A stretch of 64,000 nt of DNA. Source: CAXXOK01 sp964584315. GTDB lineage: Bacteria; Bacillota; Clostridia; Christensenellales; Aristaeellaceae. Below, piece by piece: positions 58,710 through 64,000 of this stretch (position 1 is its first letter; each line of letters starts with the position of its first letter). The position numbers and the translations under genes were made by a program. The stretch lies in the NCBI GenBank assembly GCA_964584315.1, contig CAZOZO010000003.1, positions 62,001-126,000 on the forward strand. The letters run 5' to 3'. Below the pieces are notes generated by a model. The model searched no databases and was not told the DNA's origin. It was given only the letters and a program-made list of their open reading frames with translations.

Positions 58710-59279
58710 ATGAAACGGAAGATCATCGCGCTCACGCTGGCCCTGATGTTGCTGGTGCCCGTGCTGGCTGTGGCGGAGGGCGCCGCGCTGCCCTTTGGCC
58801 TCGCCTTGGGCATGGATGGCGAGCAGACGCGCGCAGCCTTCGCCGCCGACCCCACCCTGGCCAAGTTTACGCCGGATAAGTCGGACTACGGCAGCGACGC
58901 GGTCGAGTATGTGTTTGAAGATGTGGCCATCCCCGGCACGAGCCTGACAGCCAACAGCCTGTCCGTGCAGATCGACCAGAACAATAGCAAGAAGGCGGAG
59001 CGGCTGACCAGCGTGGGCTTTACCATCGACCCTGCGGAGGACAGCATCGCTTCCTTCCGCGCGATCTTGGCCGCGATCAGCAGCACGCTGGGCGCGCCGG
59101 AGGGGGATCCCTTCGACGCTGCCGCGGTGGATACCTATGTGGAATGGGGCACCCTGAGCGCCTCGTGGACGCTGGCGGACACACGCGTGGCCCTGACCCT
59201 CAACCGCATGTATGAGGAGAGCATCACCCTGCAATACACCTCGCGCCTGAACTACGACAAGGCCGATCTGGGGCTGTAA
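58710..59279 (+). CDS. small secreted protein of unknown function
   Basis: A 189-residue protein with a clear signal peptide (1-22, MKRKIIALTLALMLLVPVLA). The mature part begins with LPFGLALGMDGEQTRAAFA, which resembles a helix-strand repeat seen in many uncharacterised clostridial secreted proteins, and ends YTSRLNYDKADLGL. No Cys, no anchor motif. GGAAGGAG precedes the ATG; it has its own promoter and terminator. It is divergent from the chagasin gene. Function unknown. Confidence 0.85.
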   Translation: MKRKIIALTLALMLLVPVLAVAEGAALPFGLALGMDGEQTRAAFAADPTLAKFTPDKSDYGSDAVEYVFEDVAIPGTSLTANSLSVQIDQNNSKKAERLTSVGFTIDPAEDSIASFRAILAAISSTLGAPEGDPFDAAAVDTYVEWGTLSASWTLADTRVALTLNRMYEESITLQYTSRLNYDKADLGL

Positions 59280-59302
59280 AGCAAACGCCTGAATATAGAA
59301 AT

Positions 59303-59337
59303 GCGACCCACCGCCCGTTGAAAGGCGCATGGGTCGC
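59303..59337 (+). terminator. terminator of the small secreted protein gene
   Basis: The stem GCGACCCA/TGGGTCGC is followed by TTTTAGTA; the loop region contains a weak inner stem. Confidence 0.75.
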
Positions 59338-59386
59338 TTTTAGTATGTCGAGGTATTTTCACCTGAACACGCTGGGCTGTCGCTGT

Positions 59387-61495
59387 TTATACGCGCCGCT
59401 TGCGCGGGCCGCCTCGCGGGGCTGCGGGGCCGTTTCCGCGCCCCGACCCTCCGGACGCGCCCGCGTTGCGTTGCCCCTGCGGCCCGCGGGCGCTTTGCGC
59501 GCGCGCGGCGGAAGGCTGGCCCCCGCCATAGCCGGTACCCTGCGCGCCGGAGCGCGCAGGCCTGCTTTCGCCAGCGTAACGGCCTTCGTTTCGCGTGCCG
59601 CCCGCTGCTTTCACACGGCCAGCGGCACGCCCGTTTTCGGCGTGAGCGGCGGAGCCGCCTGAGTGCGCACCGCGTGCCGCACCCATCGCGCCATCCCGAT
59701 GCGCGGCCAGCTCCCGCGGGGGCACCAGGCAACCGCGCCCGAAGCCGATCAGGTCCTCGCGGCCTGCAAGGCGAAGCGCCTCGCGCACCAGCGCGTGGTT
59801 CTGGGGGGCGCGCCACTGCATCAGCGCGCGCTGCATAGCCTTCTCATGTGCGGTGGTGGGCACGTACACGGGCTGCATGGTGCGTGGGTCAAGGCCCGTA
59901 TGATACATGGTGGTGCTCAGCGTGCCGGGCGTGGGGTAAAAATCCTGCACCTGCTCGGGCTGGTGGCCCGTGTCGCGCAGGTATTCCGCCAGCGCGACGG
60001 CGTCGGCCAGCGCGCAGCCGGGGTGGCTGCTCATCAGGTAAGGCACCAGATATTGCTTGAGGCCCAGCCGCTCGTTCAGCTCCTCATAGCGCCTGACGAA
60101 TGCGTCGTACACCTCGCGGCGCGGCTTGCCCATCCTGTCCAGCACCGCGGGGCTGATGTGCTCGGGCGCTACCTTGAGCTGACCGCTTACATGGTGCTCC
60201 ACCAGCTCGCGCAGGAAGGTGGGGTCGGGGTCGGCCATGACGTAATCGAAGCGCACGCCCGAGCGGATGAACACCTTCTTGACCTTGGGCAGCGCGCGCA
60301 CGCGGCGCAGGATGCGCACCAACGCCTCGTGACTGACGCGCAGGTTTTTGCAGGGCTTGGGGGTCAGGCACTGCTTATCCTTGCAGCAGCCCTTGGTGAG
60401 TTGCTTGCCGCATGCGGGCTCGCGGAAATTGGCCGTAGGCCCGCCGATATCATGAATGTAGCCCTTGAAATCCGGCAGGGTGGTGAGCAGGCGCGCCTCG
60501 TCCACGATGGAATCCTCGCTGCGAGATGTGACCACGCGGCCCTGATGGTAGGTGATGGCGCAGAAGTTGCACGCGCCGTAGCACCCGCGCACCGCCGAGA
60601 TGGAAAATTTGACCTCGGTGAGCGCGGGCACGCCGCCCAGCCGGTCGTACACGGGGTGTGCGGCGCGCTCGTAGGGCAGGGCGTAAATGTCATCCAACTC
60701 GTTTGGCATGAGGGGCAGGGCGGGCTCGTTCTGCACCACGTAGCGCAGGGTATCCTGCCGCTGGCACAGGCGTTTGCCGCGCACGGCGTCCTGCTCGTCA
60801 TAAGCCGTCATGAAGGCGCGCGCGTAGGCGGCCTTATCGGCGGCCACCTCGGCGTGGGCGGGCAGCAACAGCGCGTCCGCGGGCGCTTCCTTGGCCATGT
60901 AACAGCACCCGCGCAGGGTGGGCAGGCGCTCCGGCGGCATGCCTGCGCGCACAAAATCGGCCGTGTCCAAAATGGCGCGCTCGCCCATGCCATAGATGAG
61001 CAGCGTGGCGGCGGTGTCGGTCAGGATGCTGCGGCGCACCTTATCGTCCCAGTAGTCGTAATGTGAAAAGCGGCGCAGGCTCGCTTCCACCCCGCCGATG
61101 ATGACCGGGATGCCCGGATAGGCTTGATGGATGCGGTTGCAGTAGACCGTGGTGGCCCGGTCGGGCCGGAGGCCCGCCTGCCCGCCGGGGGCATAGGCAT
61201 CGGTGCCGCGGCGCTTCTTGGCGACGGTGTAGTGGTTCACCATGCTGTCGATCACGCCCGCGGTCACCAGAAAGCCGAGCCTGGGCCGCCCGAAGCGCTT
61301 GAAATCCGTATCGTCATGAAAATCGGGCAAGGGGAGCATCGCCACGCGGTAACCCACCCGCTCCAGCACGCGGCTGACGATCGCCTGCCCAAAGGAGGGG
61401 TGATCCACATAGGCCTCGCCCACGGCGAACACAAAATCCGGCGCATCCCAGCCGAGGTGCTCGCACTCCGCGCGCGTGATGGGTAAAAAAGCCAT
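59387..61495 (-). CDS. YgiQ-family radical SAM protein
   Basis: A 702-residue radical SAM protein (UPF0313). The N-terminal B12-like domain (FAVGEAYVDHPSFGQAIVSR near 24) precedes the cluster motif VRGCYGACNFCAITYHQGR (about 300), which provides the CxxxCxxC Cys set, then the family YgiQ C-terminal region (LVPYLMSSHPGC near 485). The last 90 residues are a low-complexity Arg/Gly/Ala-rich tail. Substrate unknown. The ATG at 61495 follows AAGGAAGG; a GTG two codons earlier is possible. Single gene with its own promoter. Confidence 0.93.
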   Translation of the reverse strand: MAFLPITRAECEHLGWDAPDFVFAVGEAYVDHPSFGQAIVSRVLERVGYRVAMLPLPDFHDDTDFKRFGRPRLGFLVTAGVIDSMVNHYTVAKKRRGTDAYAPGGQAGLRPDRATTVYCNRIHQAYPGIPVIIGGVEASLRRFSHYDYWDDKVRRSILTDTAATLLIYGMGERAILDTADFVRAGMPPERLPTLRGCCYMAKEAPADALLLPAHAEVAADKAAYARAFMTAYDEQDAVRGKRLCQRQDTLRYVVQNEPALPLMPNELDDIYALPYERAAHPVYDRLGGVPALTEVKFSISAVRGCYGACNFCAITYHQGRVVTSRSEDSIVDEARLLTTLPDFKGYIHDIGGPTANFREPACGKQLTKGCCKDKQCLTPKPCKNLRVSHEALVRILRRVRALPKVKKVFIRSGVRFDYVMADPDPTFLRELVEHHVSGQLKVAPEHISPAVLDRMGKPRREVYDAFVRRYEELNERLGLKQYLVPYLMSSHPGCALADAVALAEYLRDTGHQPEQVQDFYPTPGTLSTTMYHTGLDPRTMQPVYVPTTAHEKAMQRALMQWRAPQNHALVREALRLAGREDLIGFGRGCLVPPRELAAHRDGAMGAARGAHSGGSAAHAENGRAAGRVKAAGGTRNEGRYAGESRPARSGAQGTGYGGGQPSAARAQSARGPQGQRNAGASGGSGRGNGPAAPRGGPRKRRV

Positions 61496-61524
61496 AAGCA
61501 CCTTCCTTGGCGGTTGATAAGGTC

Positions 61525-61553
61525 AGTATACACGCAAGCGGCACAAACCACAA
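61525..61553 (-). promoter_or_regulatory. promoter of the YgiQ-family gene
   Basis: Minus strand TTGTGG (61548-61553), 17-nt spacer, TATACT (61525-61530). Confidence 0.55.
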
Positions 61554-61568
61554 GCGAGGGGGAAAAGC

Positions 61569-61604
61569 GGCGGCGCGCCCCGCGTTGCCACGGTGCGCGC
61601 CGCC
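61569..61604 (-). terminator. terminator of the secreted Ig-like protein gene
   Basis: A 10-bp stem GGCGGCGCGC/GCGCGCCGCC with a 16-nt loop; GCTTTTCCCCC follows on the minus strand. Confidence 0.65.
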
Positions 61605-61633
61605 AGCATGGTTCAGAAGATTGGGGCTGCGCC

Positions 61634-63175
61634 CTAGAGAGTGCTCATTTGCAGCAGTTCAAAGCAGGGGTAGGATTCCGCCGGTGTGGCGGCGGCGCTG
61701 TCGGCCGCCTCGTCGCTGGGCACCGACATGCCCACGCTGCGGCCATACATCATCACCCGCGTGCCCACGGCTACGGTGGGCGCCTCGCCCGTGGTGACCA
61801 GGATGATGCCGCTGTAGCCATCGCCCTTCTTGGTCAGCGCCATTTTGAGGATCCAGTCGTCTCCGGACTGCGTGGCCTCGACCAGGTAGCACTTGTAGCC
61901 CATGATGCGGCCGTCGTAGCCCGCGATCTTGTCAAGCAGTGTGCCGTAGCCGGGCGAGATGGCCTCGCTTTCCAGCTGCTTGACCATATCCGCCTGCGAC
62001 CAGGTGCGCGAGAAGGTGTAGCTCACGCGGCGGTCGGATAACCCGGCCTTGCTGAAGGCTAGCACCACGGCGTATTCGCCCTCCACCGACGTATCCAGAT
62101 CCACCTTGAAGCGGCCCGCTGCCGTCACCTTTTTGGTATCCACGATCTCGTCGTTCACAAACACCTGCACGCTGGCCCCGGGGGTCGATGTGCCAAGAAT
62201 GGTGAAATCGTCAGCGGTCACCTGTGCGGGCACGTTGGTGGTCACGTTCACGGTCAGCAACGTGCGTTGATAGGTGACGGGGTAGGCCAGTTCCATGACG
62301 TCCTCGCCACTGAGCTCTGCGGTGACGGTCACCATGAACACGCCTTCCTTGGGCAGCTTGATCGGCAGATTGAACTTGCCGCTGCTGCCCACCTCCATCT
62401 CGGTGAGCATGGGGTCGGGGTAGCTCAGGCCCATCACCACGGCGGTGAACTTGACGCCTTCCGCAGCAGTGCCCGCGAGGCTGAACTCCGCCTCGTTGGT
62501 CTCGGCCGGGGGCGCTTCGGTAATGTTCACCTTGGCGCTGGCCGCGGCGGGCAGGGGCTGCACCTCCACGAAGTGGAAAGACTCCCACACCTTGTTGAGG
62601 GCGCTGTTGTCCTTGTTGGTGAGGGCGCGGCCAAACACCTGCATGTCGAACGTGATCTCATACCCATTGCGGATGGTGCGGCGCATCATGCCGCGGTGGT
62701 CGATCTCGCCGTTCACGCGCTGGATGTAGCGCAGGATCAGAAAGCGCCCTTCCTTCGTGTTTTTCCAGTCGGCGCTCAAAAACTCATAGCCCTGCTCAAA
62801 AAAGTCGTTGTTGGGGTAATGGCCCAGGCGGTACTGCGCGCGCACGGAGTTTGTCTGTTCGTTTACGTCGAAGATGTTCTTCGTCTGCTCGTTCTGCACC
62901 GCGGTCAGCTCCAGCCGCGCGTCGCCCTCGGCAGTCCAGCACTGCAGCAGCACGCCGCGCGCCAGCATATCGTTGGCGGCCTCCTCGGAGGAGATGCCGC
63001 GCGCCTGCAGCCACTCGGCGTTGCTGGCCACATTGTCCGGCGTAATCACCACATACGCCTCCGGGATATCCACGGATGCGAACAATTGGTCGAACACATA
63101 GGTTTCGGCGCTCGCGGGCACGGCCAGCAGCATAAGCCCCAGCATCAACAACACGCCCAGAATCCACTTGCGCAA
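61634..63175 (-). CDS. secreted protein with Ig-like domains, function unknown
   Basis: A 513-residue exported protein. Signal peptide 1-23 (MRKWILGVLLMLGLMLLAVP). The N-terminal globular part (about 24-205) has a pattern (YEITFDMQVFGRAL) like PsbP/DUF-type stress proteins but no family I can name. Two beta-sandwich Ig-like domains follow: about 215-305 and about 306-395 (ILGTSTPGASVQVFVNDE, typical of bacterial Big domains). The last 115 residues form an OB-like domain (YDGRIMGYKCYLVEATQSGDDW) shared with the next protein. It lies 69 nt after that gene and is probably co-transcribed. Confidence 0.85.
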   Translation of the reverse strand: MRKWILGVLLMLGLMLLAVPASAETYVFDQLFASVDIPEAYVVITPDNVASNAEWLQARGISSEEAANDMLARGVLLQCWTAEGDARLELTAVQNEQTKNIFDVNEQTNSVRAQYRLGHYPNNDFFEQGYEFLSADWKNTKEGRFLILRYIQRVNGEIDHRGMMRRTIRNGYEITFDMQVFGRALTNKDNSALNKVWESFHFVEVQPLPAAASAKVNITEAPPAETNEAEFSLAGTAAEGVKFTAVVMGLSYPDPMLTEMEVGSSGKFNLPIKLPKEGVFMVTVTAELSGEDVMELAYPVTYQRTLLTVNVTTNVPAQVTADDFTILGTSTPGASVQVFVNDEIVDTKKVTAAGRFKVDLDTSVEGEYAVVLAFSKAGLSDRRVSYTFSRTWSQADMVKQLESEAISPGYGTLLDKIAGYDGRIMGYKCYLVEATQSGDDWILKMALTKKGDGYSGIILVTTGEAPTVAVGTRVMMYGRSVGMSVPSDEAADSAAATPAESYPCFELLQMSTL

Positions 63176-63244
63176 GGTAACACCTTCCTTTGAAGTGAGC
63201 CGTTATGCCGTTTCAAACCCTTGTGTCAAGAGCTCGAAAGCATA

Positions 63245-64000
63245 TCACGGGATGTAGGCGGCCAGCATGAGGGTGGGGTAGCCGCCCTCGCCCGCCGTTT
63301 TGCCGGTGAGGGTGCCCAGCAGCGAGACGTGCGCGCCCTCGGCTACGGCCAGCAGGTCGCCGCACAGCACGGTATACAGCTCGCCGCTGTTGGTCGTCAG
63401 CACGTAGCTTGCCTGCCCGTCCGCATAGCGCAGGCCCGATGCCACGCCGCTCAGCTCCACCACGCGGCCCTCGTACTGGGCGGGCTTGGCGGCAAGCTTG
63501 TTATAGTCGGTCTGGCGCACGGTCTTGCGCAGGGCGGCCAGCACCTCGGCGGCGCTTTGAACGCGCGTCGCGGTAAAGCTGTAGTCGGTGCGGTGGTATC
63601 CGCTGGCCTGCGCCTGCAAAGTGAAAGCGTTCTCGCCCACGCGGCTCAGCGTGAGCGTGACGGAGAAAGTCCCGTCGTCCCCCACGACGATGCTGCCGGT
63701 GCCGCGTCCGTCGGTCAGCTCCACGGTCGCGTCAGGCAGGGTGAGGCCGCGCAGCGTGACCGTCTTGCCCTCGGTGACGGGCGCGCTTTGCAGTGCAAAG
63801 GGCACGCGCTGCCAATCCACCGTGACGGTAAAACGCACGATGGTTTTCAGGTCGCCCTTGAAAGCGGTCAGTTCGATTCGGTTGGCTGCGTCGCCGGTCA
63901 GGCCGGGCACCGTGAAGCGGAACGCACCGTTTGCATCCGCCTTGACGCGGGAGGAGGTCGTATCCCCCAGCGCATAGCGTAGGTAGCCGTAGGGTACGGT
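63245..64000 (-). CDS. Ig-like domain protein, N-terminus beyond window edge
   Basis: A partial gene, open to the right edge, with about 251 residues visible. It repeats the end architecture of its downstream neighbour: Ig-like domains (VTLRGLTLPDATVELTDG; DDGTFSVTLTLSRVGENAF) and a C-terminal OB-like domain (KPAQYEGRVVELSGVASGLR). The two look like diverged tandem paralogues. Probably secreted, but the signal peptide is not visible. Confidence 0.8.
   Translation of the reverse strand, partial: TVPYGYLRYALGDTTSSRVKADANGAFRFTVPGLTGDAANRIELTAFKGDLKTIVRFTVTVDWQRVPFALQSAPVTEGKTVTLRGLTLPDATVELTDGRGTGSIVVGDDGTFSVTLTLSRVGENAFTLQAQASGYHRTDYSFTATRVQSAAEVLAALRKTVRQTDYNKLAAKPAQYEGRVVELSGVASGLRYADGQASYVLTTNSGELYTVLCGDLLAVAEGAHVSLLGTLTGKTAGEGGYPTLMLAAYIP

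Overview
This 64 kb window is G+C-rich and gene-dense, with strong Shine-Dalgarno sites (AAGGAGG type), sigma-A-like promoters and frequent GTG/TTG starts. The gene set points to an anaerobic, Gram-positive-type member of the Bacillota, class Clostridia: AgrB/AgrD, AddB, a Ktr-type K+ channel pair, reverse rubrerythrin, a YesM/YesN two-component pair, an AraM-type glycerol-1-phosphate dehydrogenase and a clostripain-family protease. A Christensenellales-like lineage is my inference; no rRNA or other taxonomic marker is present. I found no rRNA, tRNA, CRISPR array, insertion sequence or prophage.

Layout. 1-13041 is a carbohydrate locus. A minus-strand operon encodes a sugar isomerase, class II aldolase, PfkB kinase and aldose epimerase. 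Divergent from it are a Gfo/Idh/MocA oxidoreductase and a ThuA-like protein, followed by a YesM/YesN sensor-regulator pair and an ABC importer (binding protein and two permeases, no ATPase). 13413-22765 holds housekeeping genes: a PflX-like radical SAM protein, mnmE, addB without addA, a small P-loop protein, thrC, a small membrane protein and a reverse rubrerythrin. 22950-25715 holds a PAS-GGDEF diguanylate cyclase, a solitary AbiH phage-defence gene in an AT-rich patch, and a 76-residue protein with its own promoter and terminator. 25973-29095 encodes a secreted protein of five repeated LRR modules.

29218-32917 is the most interesting region: an agr-type peptide-signalling operon (DUF5317 protein, AgrC-like membrane protein without a kinase, AgrB, and a 40-residue AgrD not previously delimited) running into a membrane GGDEF/HD-GYP cyclic-di-GMP enzyme. 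The predicted autoinducer ring is Cys plus four Phe. No AgrC kinase or AgrA regulator is present.

33299-34978 is a PiT phosphate transporter with its DUF47 partner behind a Pho-box-like repeat array. 35755-40843 is a GldA/GldF/GldG-like ABC operon ending in a DUF4340 protein. 41258-50170 holds a DUF2974 hydrolase, a PAP2-DgkA fusion, CapA, a sugar epimerase/isomerase, an esterase, KtrA/KtrB and peptidase T. 50291-54749 is clostripain, an ATP-grasp protein and YchF. 55092-59279 holds a methyltransferase behind a long structured leader, an sn-glycerol-1-phosphate dehydrogenase, a tandem chagasin-type protease inhibitor and a small secreted protein. 59387-64000 holds YgiQ and two related secreted Ig-like proteins, the last cut by the window edge.

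Most convergent gene pairs are separated by bidirectional hairpin terminators and many divergent pairs by well-spaced promoters, so transcription units can be drawn with fair confidence. All functions come from motif recognition by eye; no database search was run.
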